Positions 33,775 through 44,057 of a stretch of 64,000 nucleotides of DNA are shown piece by piece. Location: positions 1 to 64,000 of the forward strand of contig JAFWFO010000021.1 of assembly GCA_017515635.1 (NCBI GenBank). Reading direction: 5' to 3'. Under the pieces are notes generated by a model. It was not told where the DNA came from. It did no database searches and was given only the letters and a program-made list of their open reading frames with translations. The DNA comes from Selenomonadaceae bacterium. Lineage in GTDB: Bacteria; Bacillota; Negativicutes; Selenomonadales; Selenomonadaceae. The stretch's first letter is position 1. Each line of letters begins with the position of its first letter. A program made the position numbers and the translations under genes.

Positions 33775-35089
33775 ATGCCTTGAGCTTGCCGACAAGTTCC
33801 GAAATATTTTTCAGCTTGTGTCGCCGCAAATATTTTTCCAAGTCGTCCGCGATTTTCATTGTGATTGACGGTTGCGCAAAATTCGCCGTGCCGACAGCCA
33901 CCGCCGACGCGCCCGCCAAGAAAAATTCAACTGCGTCGCGTGCCGAACGAATGCCGCCCATGCCGATAATCGGGATTTTGACAACCTGCGCGGTTTGCCA
34001 AACCATGCGAAGTGCCACGGGTTTAATTGCGCCGCCCGAAAGTCCGCCGGTCACGTTGCCGAGAGTCGGCCGCCACGTGTCGATATTAATTTCCATGCCC
34101 ATGAGCGTGTTAATCAGCGACAAGGCGTCTGCTCCCGCATTTTCGACAGCCAGCGCAATTTTCGTGATGTCGGTGACGTTCGGGCTGAGTTTGACGATAA
34201 CGGGCTTGCTCGTGGATTTTTTCGCCGCGCTCGTAACTTTGGCGGCTTGCGTTTCGTCCGTGCCGAAAACAATTCCGCCGTCTTTGACGTTCGGGCAAGA
34301 AATGTTCAGTTCAATCGCCGCGACGCCGTCAACGTCCAAAAGTTTCGCCAACTCGCCGTAATCTTCGACGCTTGAGCCGCTCACGTTGACGACGACATTC
34401 ATCTTGTCTTTGATTCGCGGCAGAATTTTCGTCAAAAAAGTTTCGACGCCGGGATTTTCCAAGCCGATACAATTCAACATGCCCGCAGGCGTTTCGGTGA
34501 TTCGCACGCCGTCATTTCCGCGACGGGGCTTTAAAGTTGTGCATTTGACCATGACGCCGCCGAGCCGTTTCAGGTCGACGAAATCTTCAAATTCCTCGCC
34601 GAAACCGAACGTGCCGGAAGCAGTAAAAATCGGCGTGTTGAGTTTCAAGCCGCAAATTTCCGTTTGCAAAAGTTCACTCGCCGCAAAAGTTTCATGCGGA
34701 AAATTTTTGCCGTAAAGTTTATCAATCTGCCGCACGAACTCGAACAGATTTTGCAGACAGCGCGCCGCCTCGTCGGAAGTGAATTCTTTTTGGTTGTGAA
34801 TTGCCGCGTTGCCCGCCGTCCTGCAGTAGTGAAGTTTGTCGGTTAAATCTTTGCCGAAAATTTTCACGAACGCCGGATTTGCAATCAAGTCGAACAAATT
34901 ATCTGTGTCGGCGGAAATATTTTTGTCGTTCGCGTAAACCCATTTGATCGCCGCGTCAATGGCAGTGCGCACGAGTTTAACGCATGAATCGCACGAACCG
35001 CGAAAAGCTTTTTCGGCGTCAAGGCAGTCCTTTGCAAAAAATCTGTATTCGGGCTTGTCTTTGAGGAAAGAAAAAATATTCAATCGCAT
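33773..35089 (-). CDS. pyrD: Dihydroorotate dehydrogenase (class 1B) with N-terminal DUF4145-like domain
   Basis: 438 aa; PyrD alone is about 300. Residues about 143-438 are class 1B Pyr[25 protein letters not shown], the FMN site, catalytic Cys in [21 protein letters not shown] and [14 protein letters not shown]. Residues 1-125 match DUF4145, a helical domain usually at the N-terminus of HsdR-type nucleases: [13 protein letters not shown], then [14 protein letters not shown] and [12 protein letters not shown]. The frame is open throughout; AAGGCGG precedes the ATG at 35089. A weak internal TTG start before QTEICG could yield PyrD alone. Electron partner PyrK is upstream. Confidence 0.88.
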   Translation of the reverse strand: MRLNIFSFLKDKPEYRFFAKDCLDAEKAFRGSCDSCVKLVRTAIDAAIKWVYANDKNISADTDNLFDLIANPAFVKIFGKDLTDKLHYCRTAGNAAIHNQKEFTSDEAARCLQNLFEFVRQIDKLYGKNFPHETFAASELLQTEICGLKLNTPIFTASGTFGFGEEFEDFVDLKRLGGVMVKCTTLKPRRGNDGVRITETPAGMLNCIGLENPGVETFLTKILPRIKDKMNVVVNVSGSSVEDYGELAKLLDVDGVAAIELNISCPNVKDGGIVFGTDETQAAKVTSAAKKSTSKPVIVKLSPNVTDITKIALAVENAGADALSLINTLMGMEINIDTWRPTLGNVTGGLSGGAIKPVALRMVWQTAQVVKIPIIGMGGIRSARDAVEFFLAGASAVAVGTANFAQPSITMKIADDLEKYLRRHKLKNISELVGKLKA

Positions 35090-35098
35090 GACCGCCTT

Positions 35099-35623
35099 TC
35101 AATTAACCGTCGCCGTGATTCTGATGTTAATGAGGTCGTGCGCCCTGTCTTCCGAAACTTCAACAACTATGTATCTGTTCGTGGCGGAGCAGAAATAATG
35201 CGCATATCTTTTTTTGCTTTCTAATTCTTGGATAAGGTTGCCGATTTCTTGAAGGCTCATTCTTAAAGTCGCAAGAACGTTGACAAAAACTCCCGCAGAA
35301 CATTCGCATGTGGTTTTGTCGCTACCGTTGAACGAGAGAGTTATTTTGGAGATATGCCCCTGTTTGTTCGCGAAAAGCCCGACGGCAACGCCGTGACCAT
35401 ACGGACCGCAAGCCGCCAAATATGAATCGTAAATACCGCTTTTTATTGCCTCCATCGGAAACTCTCCAAAAGCCCAGTTGTTTTTGGTAACGTTGACGGC
35501 GACATTGTTATAGGTGTGAAAAAAATCGTTGAGGTTGTAATCGCTGACTCTGACAGGCGTCGCCGCCAGACAAGTTGAAGAGAGCGCGAACATCGCAATC
35601 ATCATCAGGAAAAATTTTTTCAT
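35099..35623 (-). CDS. Exported protein of unknown function inside the pyr operon
   Basis: 174 aa. The start is the ATG at 35623 after GAGGGTGA, 10 nt after the pyrK stop. Signal peptide in residues 1-21 (cleavage probably after CLA). The mature part has four cysteines, including the pair in TTCECSAG, possibly disulfides in the periplasm, and ends in a beta strand NIRITATVN. Family not recognised. It sits between pyrK and pyrD, 9 nt before pyrD. Confidence 0.65.
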   Translation of the reverse strand: MKKFFLMMIAMFALSSTCLAATPVRVSDYNLNDFFHTYNNVAVNVTKNNWAFGEFPMEAIKSGIYDSYLAACGPYGHGVAVGLFANKQGHISKITLSFNGSDKTTCECSAGVFVNVLATLRMSLQEIGNLIQELESKKRYAHYFCSATNRYIVVEVSEDRAHDLINIRITATVN

Positions 35624-35633
35624 AAGATCACCC

Positions 35634-36380
35634 TCATTCGCAAAAAACTTTTCGGGCATCGAAAACGGGGCCGTCCTTGCAAACTTTTCTGCGTCCGTCG
35701 ACGGTGTCAATCGAACAGCTCAAACACGCGCCGAGTCCGCACGCCATACGTTTTTCAAAGGAAACTTCGCACGGCAAATTTTTTTCGGCGGAAATGCGGG
35801 CGACGCCGCGCATCATAATTTCGGGGCCGCACGTCAACACAGCCGAATAATTTTTCGCCGACAAAATTTCGGGCAACAAATCCGTCGCGAAACCGTGATG
35901 ACCTGCGGAGCCGTCGTCTGTCGTGATAAAAATTTCTTCGACGTGCGGCAAAAATTCTTTCTGCCAAAAATCAACTTCGCCCGAATTGCGTCCGCCCATC
36001 AAAACATCCGCCGAAAATTTTTCAGCCGCGCACAAAAGCGGAGCAAGTCCCATGCCGCCGCCGACCAAAAGAATTTTTCCGTCGCGTGGAGTGAAGCCGT
36101 TGCCGAGCGCGCCCAAAATGTCAAGCCGTTCGCCCGCCCGTCGCGTCGATAAAATTTCTGTGCCGTGCCCGACAACGCGATAAAACATTTTCACATGACC
36201 GCCCGCCGTCGACGCAACGCCAAACGGTCTGCGCAAAGTGAACGCGTCCGAAATTTTTACCTGCACGAATTGCCCCGCGTGTGAAGTTTCGGCGAGTTCG
36301 GGCGCATCGACAGTTATGCGAAAAATTTTTTCGGCAACTTCTTCGTTCGCCAAAATTTCTGCATCAAAAGTTTTAATCAT
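35634..36380 (-). CDS. pyrK: Dihydroorotate dehydrogenase electron-transfer subunit
   Basis: 248 aa. Passes electrons from PyrD FMN to NAD via FAD and [2Fe-2S]. Ferredoxin-reductase fold: FAD motif RRPFGVAS near residue 50, NAD-binding GGGMGLAPLLCAA near residue 108, TCGPEIMM, and the cluster motif CGLGACLSC with a fourth Cys in RKVCKDGP. GGCGG precedes the ATG. Order carB, pyrK, exported protein, pyrD. Confidence 0.95.
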   Translation of the reverse strand: MIKTFDAEILANEEVAEKIFRITVDAPELAETSHAGQFVQVKISDAFTLRRPFGVASTAGGHVKMFYRVVGHGTEILSTRRAGERLDILGALGNGFTPRDGKILLVGGGMGLAPLLCAAEKFSADVLMGGRNSGEVDFWQKEFLPHVEEIFITTDDGSAGHHGFATDLLPEILSAKNYSAVLTCGPEIMMRGVARISAEKNLPCEVSFEKRMACGLGACLSCSIDTVDGRRKVCKDGPVFDARKVFCE

Positions 36381-36410
36381 CAGCTTGCCGCCTGTTCTTT
36401 GCTTTTCGCC

Positions 36411-36458
36411 AATTTAATTGCGCATTACGAATTACGAATTACGCATTACTCATTGCAT
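36411..36458. repeat. 7-bp-periodic repeat between carB and pyrK
   Basis: GCATTAC, GAATTAC, GAATTAC, GCATTAC, TCATTGC; ends 1 bp from the carB stop. Confidence 0.6.
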
Positions 36459-36459
36459 T

Positions 36460-39400
36460 TCATGCCAGAGCGTCACCGCCGCCGACGTAATCTTGTATCG
36501 CCAGCGAATAAACTAACCTCCTGTCGCGCATGAAAGTCAAAACGCGCATGACTTCCCACGCGGTATCAAGACTCGTGAAGCAGGGAACGCCCAACTCGAC
36601 CGTGGCGCGACGAATGCGGAACCCGTCTTTGGCGACGTGTTTGCCGGGAGCCTGCGTGTTTACGACCATGTGAATTTTGCCGAGTTTAATCATTTGGATA
36701 ATGTCGGTGCTGCGTTGGTGAACTTTGCCGACAATCTCCGCGTTAATGCCGATTGACTGCAGAGCGCGTGCCGTGCCTTCGGTGGCGACAATTTTAAAGC
36801 CGAGTTCCGAAAAAGCTTTGGCAAGTTGTTTCATTTCCTCTTTGTCTTTATCGGCGACGGTGAACAAAATGCAACCGTTTTTCGGAATGACGATACCCGC
36901 GCCGGTTATCGCCTTGTACAGCGCACGAGCGTAGTGATAATCGATTCCCATAACTTCGCCCGTCGACTTCATTTCGGGGCCGAGGGAAATGTCAACGTCT
37001 TGCATCTTCGCGAAAGAGAACACGGGAGCTTTCACCGCAACATAAGGTTTCGGCTCAATGAGTCCCGAATAATAGCCCATGTTTTTGAGCGTTTCGCCGA
37101 GAGCAGCCCGCGTCGCCACGTTGACCATTTTAATATCGGTGACTTTGCTGAGGAATGGAACCGTGCGGCTTGAACGCGGATTGACTTCGATGACGTAAAC
37201 TTTTCCGTCCGCAACGACGTATTGAATATTGAGCAGACCTTTGACTTGCAAGGCAAGCGCAAGGCGTTTCGTGTAGTCGGTTATCGTGTAAATCGTTTTC
37301 GACGGGAGAGTTTGCGGCGGATAAACGGCGATTGAATCACCGCTGTGAACGCCCGCCCGCTCGACGTGCTCCATAATGCCGGGGATAACCACGTCAACGC
37401 CGTCCGAAATTGCGTCGACTTCAACTTCCGTGCCCTGCATGTATCTGTCGACCAAAACGGGATGATCGGGAGTAACTTTGACGGCTCGGCTCATGTAGTC
37501 GCGAAGTTCTTCTTCGTTGTAAACAATTTCCATTGCGCGCCCGCCCAAAACGTAACTGGGACGAACCATAACGGGATAACCGATTTCAGCCGCGCCGGTG
37601 ATTGCGTCGTCCAAATTCGTGACGGAAATTCCACGGGGACGAGGGATATTTAATTCGGTCAACATTTCGTCGAAACGTTCGCGATCTTCTGCGCGGTCAA
37701 TGTCGTCGACGCTCGTGCCGAAAATTTTAACGCCGGCTTCCGCCAAACTCGCCGAAAGATTAATCGCCGTTTGTCCGCCGAATTGCACGATAACGCCTTC
37801 GGGTTTTTCTTTGTCGACGATATTCAAAACGTCTTCAGTCGTGAGCGGCTCGAAATAAAGTTTGTCGGAAATGTCAAAGTCCGTCGAAACGGTTTCGGGA
37901 TTGTTGTTGATGATAATCGCTTCGACGCCGGCTTCGCGCAATGCCCAAACCGAATGCACGGAACAATAATCGAACTCGACGCCCTGACCGATACGAATCG
38001 GACCGGAACCCAAAACGATAATTTTGCGTTTGTCGCTGACGGTAACTTCGTCAACTTCGCCGTGGAAAGTTGAGTAATAGTAAGGCGTCATTGCCTCGAA
38101 TTCCGCCGCGCAGGTGTCAACCATTTTATACACGGGCAAAATTTTATTCTGCTTGCGAAGAGCGCGAACGTCTTTGAGTTTCGCACCCGTCAATTCCGAA
38201 ATGGATTTATCCGACAAGCCGACAAGTTTCGCCTCGCGCAAAAGTTTCGGGCTGAGTTCAGTTTTTTTCAAGCGAACTTCAATGTCGGTGATATTTTTAA
38301 TTTTGTCGATAAACCAGCGGTCAATTTTCGTAATGTCGGCAATTTCGTCGGGCGTCGCGATATTTCTGCGCAAGGCCTCGGCGATTAAAAACAGACGTTC
38401 ATCATTTATGCGGTTCAAGCGGCTTTTAATTTTGTCGTCGTCCCAATCGTCCATTTTTTCCATGTGCAGGCGATTGACGCCGATTTCAAGACTGCGAACA
38501 GCTTTTAAAATCGCGCCTTCAAACGTGCGGTCAAGGCTCATAACTTCGCCCGTCGCCTTCATCTGCGTGCCCAAAGTTTTATCGGCGTAAACAAATTTGT
38601 CGAACGGCCAGCGCGGGAATTTGACGACGATATAGTCAACAGACGGCTCGAAGCAAGCTTTGGTTTTCTTCGTGACGGCGTTGACAATTTCGTCAAGGTG
38701 ATAGCCGATTGCAATTTTCACGCTGACTTTCGCTATCGGGTAGCCCGTCGCCTTCGACGCAAGCGCGGAACTTCTGCTGACACGCGGATTGACTTCGATG
38801 ACGTAATAACTGTCACTGTTTGGGTCAAGCGCGAACTGGATATTGCAGCCGCCCTCGATTTTCAGCGCACGAATAATTTTCAAGCTCGCCGAACGCAAAA
38901 GTTGATATTCGTGGTCGTTCAAAGTTTGCGTGGGAGCAACGACGATTGAATCGCCCGTGTGAACGCCGACGGGGTCGAAATTTTCCATCGAACAAATCGT
39001 TATGCAAGTGTCGTTGGCGTCGCGCATAACTTCAAACTCGATTTCTTTCCAACCCGCGATTGAACGTTCAATCAAGACTTGTCCAATCATGGAATATTTC
39101 AAGCCGCGCAAAGTCGTTTCGATAAGTTCTTCTTCGTTGTTGACGATGCCGCCGCCCGTGCCGCCGAGTGTGTAAGCGGGACGAACAATCAGCGGATAAC
39201 CGATTTCGTTGGCAAAATCAACCGCGCTGTGAATATCTTCGACGATTGTTGATTCGGGTATCGGCTCGCCGATTTGCTCCATTGTCTCTTTGAACATTTC
39301 GCGATCTTCGGCGCGTTTAATCGCCTCAAGGGACGTGCCCAAAAGTTCGACGTTGTATTTTTCAAGTGCGCCGCTTTCGGCAAGCTGTACAGCAAGATTC

Positions 39401-39687
39401 AAGCCCGCTTGTCCGCCGAGCGTGGCAAGTAAACCGTCGGGACGTTCTTTTTCGATTATCGCCGTCAAAAAGTCCACGGTCAACGGCTCAATGTAAACGC
39501 GGTCGGCAATGTTCGCGTCGGTCATAATCGTCGCGGGATTTGAATTGACGAGGACGACTTCAAGGCCTTCCTCTTTGAGCGAACGACAAGCCTGCGAACC
39601 TGCGTAGTCGAATTCCGCCGCCTGTCCGATGACTATCGGCCCCGAACCGATGACGATTATTTTGTTGAGATTTTTTTTCTTGGGCAA
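36460..39687 (-). CDS. carB: Carbamoyl phosphate synthase large subunit
   Basis: 1,075 aa, full length. Makes carbamoyl phosphate for pyrimidines and arginine from ammonia supplied by CarA. Two ATP-grasp halves: [20 protein letters not shown] at residue 8 and the repeated [19 protein letters not shown] near residue 560; [18 protein letters not shown]-terminal MGS-like regulatory domain from about residue 940. The TTG start lies 8 nt after AGGAGG. Separated from carA by three exported-protein genes. Confidence 0.97.
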   Translation of the reverse strand: MPKKKNLNKIIVIGSGPIVIGQAAEFDYAGSQACRSLKEEGLEVVLVNSNPATIMTDANIADRVYIEPLTVDFLTAIIEKERPDGLLATLGGQAGLNLAVQLAESGALEKYNVELLGTSLEAIKRAEDREMFKETMEQIGEPIPESTIVEDIHSAVDFANEIGYPLIVRPAYTLGGTGGGIVNNEEELIETTLRGLKYSMIGQVLIERSIAGWKEIEFEVMRDANDTCITICSMENFDPVGVHTGDSIVVAPTQTLNDHEYQLLRSASLKIIRALKIEGGCNIQFALDPNSDSYYVIEVNPRVSRSSALASKATGYPIAKVSVKIAIGYHLDEIVNAVTKKTKACFEPSVDYIVVKFPRWPFDKFVYADKTLGTQMKATGEVMSLDRTFEGAILKAVRSLEIGVNRLHMEKMDDWDDDKIKSRLNRINDERLFLIAEALRRNIATPDEIADITKIDRWFIDKIKNITDIEVRLKKTELSPKLLREAKLVGLSDKSISELTGAKLKDVRALRKQNKILPVYKMVDTCAAEFEAMTPYYYSTFHGEVDEVTVSDKRKIIVLGSGPIRIGQGVEFDYCSVHSVWALREAGVEAIIINNNPETVSTDFDISDKLYFEPLTTEDVLNIVDKEKPEGVIVQFGGQTAINLSASLAEAGVKIFGTSVDDIDRAEDRERFDEMLTELNIPRPRGISVTNLDDAITGAAEIGYPVMVRPSYVLGGRAMEIVYNEEELRDYMSRAVKVTPDHPVLVDRYMQGTEVEVDAISDGVDVVIPGIMEHVERAGVHSGDSIAVYPPQTLPSKTIYTITDYTKRLALALQVKGLLNIQYVVADGKVYVIEVNPRSSRTVPFLSKVTDIKMVNVATRAALGETLKNMGYYSGLIEPKPYVAVKAPVFSFAKMQDVDISLGPEMKSTGEVMGIDYHYARALYKAITGAGIVIPKNGCILFTVADKDKEEMKQLAKAFSELGFKIVATEGTARALQSIGINAEIVGKVHQRSTDIIQMIKLGKIHMVVNTQAPGKHVAKDGFRIRRATVELGVPCFTSLDTAWEVMRVLTFMRDRRLVYSLAIQDYVGGGDALA

Positions 39688-39724
39688 GTTACATGCCTCC
39701 TTGAAAGCAATTAGAAATTTGAAA

Positions 39725-40402
39725 TTACTGTCTGGGAATTTTGTTCGTGTAAGCCGGAATCAAAATCAAATTCTGCACGTCGAACATGTAAACCGTGACA
39801 TAAGACCCCGCGCCCGGCATGGCGTTTGTGTGCCACGGTATAGAAATTGTTCCATTGTCAAGATACGTCGTCGGAGTGGAAATCGTGATAAACGATTCGT
39901 TAAGAGTTTTTTTGTCCTTAACGAAGGATTTTACAACTCGAAGCTGTCCGTTTTTCACAGCGAAAATTTTCATTTCAAAACCGCCGCCACCCGTAACTTG
40001 AATTTTGCTGACGAGCAAATCGGGCAAACCGTTCACGCCGCGCACAACGCTGAATCCGTCACGATTCGGACTTGTCATGTTGATTCGCTGGTTGTCTTTG
40101 CCGTAGCGACCAAAAAGTTCGACGTTTTGCAACGCAAGACTTGAAGAATAATCCTTTCCAAGATACGCGTGATAATTGGCAGTAAAAACTTCGTCATTCC
40201 GTGCCCACTGCCAATCAACCCAAATTTTTTCTTTTTCGCCGACGATGTAAACTTCGTACCACGCGCCTTCAACGGAGCAGAGATTGAAACTTTGTCGTGC
40301 GCGTGATTTCGCAGTTTCTCGTTGCATGGCTTGCGGCGGTTCGGCGTAACAAATCTGCGCGGCGAACAAAATCATCAACGCGACTGTAAAAAATTTTTTC
40401 AT
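39725..40402 (-). CDS. Exported protein of unknown function in the pyr operon
   Basis: 225 aa. The ATG at 40402 lies 8 nt after GGAGGTG. Signal peptide to about residue 20 (cleavage after CYA). The mature part reads [20 protein letters not shown] then mostly beta strands; no cysteine pairs or known motifs. It lies 37 bp upstream of carB and 60 bp after the previous gene. Unknown function. Confidence 0.6.
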   Translation of the reverse strand: MKKFFTVALMILFAAQICYAEPPQAMQRETAKSRARQSFNLCSVEGAWYEVYIVGEKEKIWVDWQWARNDEVFTANYHAYLGKDYSSSLALQNVELFGRYGKDNQRINMTSPNRDGFSVVRGVNGLPDLLVSKIQVTGGGGFEMKIFAVKNGQLRVVKSFVKDKKTLNESFITISTPTTYLDNGTISIPWHTNAMPGAGSYVTVYMFDVQNLILIPAYTNKIPRQ

Positions 40403-40464
40403 GCGCAAAACACCTCCGATTACCTTCGTCGTGTAAAATTTTTAAAATTTTCAAGCCGACAGCG

Positions 40465-40827
40465 TTATCGCGGATAAGTCTGCGCCAATTTGCAATACGG
40501 CTTGCAGGCATCAAACATTTTTTGAAAAATTTCGCGACTGTTCACCGCTTGCGGCGTTTGTCCGGAATTTGACTGCTTAACGTACCAAATGTTGTCGACG
40601 AAAGAAAACGTCTGCCGGTGAATGTCGCCGAGTTTGCCGTTCAAAACAAGTTTCAAAGAAACATCAAAAGTTTTGTTGTCGAAGTCCTCAGCGATAGTTT
40701 CCGTTTGAATGTACCAATCGAATTTGTCCGCGCCTTTGGAAGTGGTTAAAACCCAAACGTCCTCCGCGAAAACTTTTGTGGAAAAAAGACACAGTGTCAA
40801 AATCACAACGGCAAAAAATTTTTTCAC
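40465..40827 (-). CDS. Small exported protein of unknown function in the pyr operon
   Basis: 120 aa. GTG start at 40827 after GGGGCGA. Signal peptide to residue 21 (after VFA). The mature part DVWVLTTSKGADKFDWYIQTETI recalls the start of the secreted protein at 5.4 kb. Two cysteines near the C-terminus (DACKPYCKLA) could form a disulfide. Lies 15 bp after the acid phosphatase gene. Confidence 0.6.
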   Translation of the reverse strand: MKKFFAVVILTLCLFSTKVFAEDVWVLTTSKGADKFDWYIQTETIAEDFDNKTFDVSLKLVLNGKLGDIHRQTFSFVDNIWYVKQSNSGQTPQAVNSREIFQKMFDACKPYCKLAQTYPR

Positions 40828-40842
40828 ATCAATCGCCCCACT

Positions 40843-42123
40843 TTACGCAACTCGACTGTCCGTCGGCAATTCGTTGTAAGCGTCGAAAGTTTTTTGGAAA
40901 CGTTTCTGCAAATCTTCAAGCCGATATAAACCGTCGGCGTTTTGCGGAATGTCTTTGAACCGAATCGGGAAAATCATCGGCGGATTGTCCAAAGTCAACG
41001 TGGTTTTGTTTCGCAACTGTTCCGCGCTTTGGTAAATCAATTCCGTCTCAACGTAATCGACGCCGTCCGTGCCGCGCCATTTCTCGAAAACCAATTTACA
41101 GCCGATTGGAGTTTTGCACTCGATTGTTTGCGGCAAAGAATATTCTTCGACTTCAAGAGCCGACAAAACACTGACGATATTTGAATCGTGCCCGCAAAGG
41201 AAAGTAAATTTTCTGTCCGCCGAAAGTTCGTCGTACATGACTTGCAAAAGCGGATGAGCGACATTGACGGCAACGGCGGGCGCGCTGTAAAGCACTTCGC
41301 CATAAAAATCTTTGACGGACGAAATTTCTTGCCAATCGCCGAAACTTATTTCGTGCCCGAACGCCGCATCAAGCGGAGTTTCCGCCTCGTAATATTGCAA
41401 AGTCAACGCGTCGGAGGCCTGAGAAGCAAGTTTCAAAGTTTCGTGAGCGGCAAGCTCCTTGTCGACTTCAAAAGTAAATTCAAGTTTGTCGTCGCGGAAA
41501 TGTGTAAGTCCTTCCTCTTTGGCGAACGCGGAATCTTTGAAGTCCAAAACTTTTTCAATCAGTCGGTAACCGTTTTTCGGGGTTTTGTCGGCGAACATGG
41601 CGCGCATGTATTTATTCACCGAAGCGCGATATTCGTCGTCGGCAAAAGTAATTTGCGGATTGAAAACGGGATCCGCTTTGCCCACATCAAATTTGTGTTC
41701 GATTCGGACATTGGCGACGGGAAACAGCCCGCTTGAGAAAAATTGCGCGGTCGCAATGGTGCGTTGCAGTGAATTCGCGTAGAAACGAATTTCGCCGTCG
41801 GCAGGCAAATAATTTTCCGTGATAAGTTTTTCGTCGACAAGCCGTCTGCGAAAATATTGCCCCATAATCGTTTCAAGTTCGCCGCCGCGCAAAGAAAGTT
41901 CACTCGGCGCGGAAGTCCATTTAAACCAATCATGCGGCGTAATTTTCGCCAAGGCAGAATTTTTGTCGGACATTGGCGAACGGATATTGTGTCGGCTGAG
42001 GATAACCACGCCCGTCAACGTGTACTTGCTTTGAAAATCCGCCGAATGTTTGGCTTGCACGGGCGCGACGTGAAAAATCTGCGCGAACAAAAACACGAAC
42101 GTGATAAAAAAAATTTTCCTCAT
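40843..42123 (-). CDS. Exported histidine acid phosphatase (phytase/glucose-1-phosphatase type)
   Basis: 426 aa. The start ATG overlaps the carA stop (ATGA). Signal peptide to residue 24. The catalytic RHGxRxP motif reads LSRHNIRSPM near residue 44, with Asn for Gly; the proton-donor motif is CGHDSN near residue 307, HD as in the family. SLQRTIATAQFF supplies a phosphate-binding Arg. Likely a periplasmic phosphomonoesterase releasing phosphate from sugar phosphates or phytate. Coupling to carA is notable. Confidence 0.87.
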   Translation of the reverse strand: MRKIFFITFVFLFAQIFHVAPVQAKHSADFQSKYTLTGVVILSRHNIRSPMSDKNSALAKITPHDWFKWTSAPSELSLRGGELETIMGQYFRRRLVDEKLITENYLPADGEIRFYANSLQRTIATAQFFSSGLFPVANVRIEHKFDVGKADPVFNPQITFADDEYRASVNKYMRAMFADKTPKNGYRLIEKVLDFKDSAFAKEEGLTHFRDDKLEFTFEVDKELAAHETLKLASQASDALTLQYYEAETPLDAAFGHEISFGDWQEISSVKDFYGEVLYSAPAVAVNVAHPLLQVMYDELSADRKFTFLCGHDSNIVSVLSALEVEEYSLPQTIECKTPIGCKLVFEKWRGTDGVDYVETELIYQSAEQLRNKTTLTLDNPPMIFPIRFKDIPQNADGLYRLEDLQKRFQKTFDAYNELPTDSRVA

Positions 42124-43199
42124 GCACGGAATTCTTTCATGTGCTCGATAAATTCGTCGAACAATTTGACGCTGTCATTCGGCCCCGGCGCGGCTTCGGG
42201 GTGATATTGCACGGAAGTTATCGGCAACTCGGCATGTCGCACGCCTTCAACTGTTCCGTCGTTCAGTGAAACATGCGTGACTTTTATCGGCAAACCTTTC
42301 AAAGATTTTTCTTCGACAGCGTAGCCGTGATTTTGCGACGTGATATAAACTTTTCCCGTTCGTAAATCTTTGACGGGCTGATTGCAACCGCGGTGACCGA
42401 ATTTGAGCTTGTAGGTGTTCGCGCCCATTGCCAACGCAAGAATTTGATGACCGAGGCAGATACCAAAAATCGGACGCGTGCCGATAAGTTTTTTAACTTC
42501 GCTGATGACTTCGGGAACGTCTTTGGGGTCGCCGGGTCCGTTCGAAAGAAAAATTCCGTCGGGTTTGAGCGCGAGAATTTCTTCCGCCGTCGTCTTCGCG
42601 GGCACAACCGTCACGCGGCAATTCAATTTGCGTAACGCGTCCAAAATATTTTTCTTTATGCCGAAATCCATAGTCACGACGTTGAGCGCACCTTCGCGGG
42701 CGTCAAGCGTGTAAGCGACGGGCGCGGTAACTTGCTCGACGACGTTTTTGCGAATCGGCAATTTCATCATGTCGTTGATTGTTCCTTGGGAAGCGTATTC
42801 GCTGACAATGACGCCTTTCATCGTGCCCGCCGAACGAAGTTTTTTCGTCAAGGCGCGAGTGTCCACGTCGTACAGGCAGGGAATTTTTTCCGCCGTGAGA
42901 TATTCGGGCAAAGTTTTTTCCATCGACGAACTTGACGGCTTGTCGCACAATTCGCCGATAACCAGCCCGCCGACGAAACTTTTGCGACTTTGATTGAATT
43001 GTTTCGCCGTGCCGTAATTTCCGATGAGCGGATAAGTCAGCGTGACGATTTGGCGGCAATACGACGGGTCAGTCAAAATTTCCTGATAGCCCGTCATGCC
43101 CGTGTTAAAGACGACTTCACCTTCGGCAGTCGCGTTCGAGCCGCCGAAAAGTTGCCCGCGAAAAGTCGTGCCGTCTTCGAGTATCAATTTCCCTTTCAA
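42120..43199 (-). CDS. carA: Carbamoyl phosphate synthase small subunit
   Basis: 359 aa. Glutaminase subunit. The TTG start at 43199 is chosen because it gives the usual MKGKLILEDGTTF N-terminus 5 nt after AGGTGA; a GTG three codons earlier overlaps that site. The glutamine amidotransferase domain has LSNGPGDP, catalytic Cys in GICLGHQILALA near residue 246, NHGYAV and the His-Glu pair in VQYHPEAAPGP. First gene of the pyr operon here; no PyrR anti-terminator structure is evident upstream. Confidence 0.96.
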   Translation of the reverse strand: MKGKLILEDGTTFRGQLFGGSNATAEGEVVFNTGMTGYQEILTDPSYCRQIVTLTYPLIGNYGTAKQFNQSRKSFVGGLVIGELCDKPSSSSMEKTLPEYLTAEKIPCLYDVDTRALTKKLRSAGTMKGVIVSEYASQGTINDMMKLPIRKNVVEQVTAPVAYTLDAREGALNVVTMDFGIKKNILDALRKLNCRVTVVPAKTTAEEILALKPDGIFLSNGPGDPKDVPEVISEVKKLIGTRPIFGICLGHQILALAMGANTYKLKFGHRGCNQPVKDLRTGKVYITSQNHGYAVEEKSLKGLPIKVTHVSLNDGTVEGVRHAELPITSVQYHPEAAPGPNDSVKLFDEFIEHMKEFRA

Positions 43200-43328
43200 A
43201 TTCTTCACCTACTGCATATGAAATATTTTTGTTATACTGGCAAAAAAGTTTAACACAGGGCAAGCGGCATTGCAAACAGTTTTCGTAACGTGGTTAGAAA
43301 AATTCTGTATACAACGGAGGGCGATTTC

Positions 43329-44015
43329 ATGAACTTTTTTCGCGAACTTTGGGACGCGTTAATTTATTTTTTATTCCCGCCGAGATGTCCCGCGTGCAAA
43401 GAGATTGTCGACGAACGGCATCAATTTTGTGCGGCGTGTTACAAAAAAATTTTTCGCGTTGACTTTTGTAAATCGGTGCCCGCGCCGCTCGAAAAAGTTT
43501 TGCGCGTGACAAAATATCGCGGCGGGTCGCAGAAACTTTTGCACAAGCTCAAATTCGATAACAATCTTAACGTCCTTAAACCGCTGAAAAAAATCTTGGA
43601 CGATGTTTCCGATCGCGAAGAAATTTCCCGACTGCTCGACGGCGTGAGTTTCGTCGTGCCCGTACCGTTACATCAAAAACGTTTCAACGAACGCGGCTTC
43701 AATCAAACCGAAATGATTTTCCGCGAATGGTTCATCAAAAAAAATATCCCGCTGAAAAATCTTTTGATTCGCGTGCGGGAGACGCCGAAACTTTACGACA
43801 AGAACAAATCGGAGCGTCAAGAAATTTTGAGCGGCGTTTTCGCGGCGACGGAGCAAATCGACCTGCGCGGGCAAAAAATTTTAATCGTCGACGACATTTA
43901 CACGACGGGCACGACAGTCAGCGAATGCGCCAAAGTTTTAAAATCACTCGGCGCGGAAAAAATTTGCGTGCTTGCGTTCGCGTCCGATTTTGGCGAAGAA
44001 CTTCCGAAAACTTGA
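43329..44015 (+). CDS. comF: ComF-family phosphoribosyltransferase-like protein
   Basis: 228 aa. The ATG at 43329 follows GGAGGG. The N-terminal zinc ribbon has CPACKEIVDERHQFCAAC (residues 20-37); the double-motif FVVPVPLHQKRFNERGFNQ is near residue 116, and the PRPP loop ILIVDDIYTTGTT near residue 183. ComF proteins support DNA uptake and fork restart with PriA. Divergent from carA, followed by a terminator. Confidence 0.92.
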   Translation: MNFFRELWDALIYFLFPPRCPACKEIVDERHQFCAACYKKIFRVDFCKSVPAPLEKVLRVTKYRGGSQKLLHKLKFDNNLNVLKPLKKILDDVSDREEISRLLDGVSFVVPVPLHQKRFNERGFNQTEMIFREWFIKKNIPLKNLLIRVRETPKLYDKNKSERQEILSGVFAATEQIDLRGQKILIVDDIYTTGTTVSECAKVLKSLGAEKICVLAFASDFGEELPKT

Positions 44016-44020
44016 CGGCA

Positions 44021-44051
44021 AAAAAAATCCGACCGAAGTCGGAAAAATTTT
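44021..44051. terminator. Bidirectional terminator after comF
   Basis: TCCGAC-CGAA-GTCGGA stem flanked by A and T runs; convergent genes on both sides. Confidence 0.8.
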
Positions 44052-44057
44052 CGTGTG

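Noticed and set aside
43200..43330. PyrR attenuator or other pyrimidine leader before carA
   Set aside because: No anti-terminator/terminator pair or PyrR-binding loop in the short leader.
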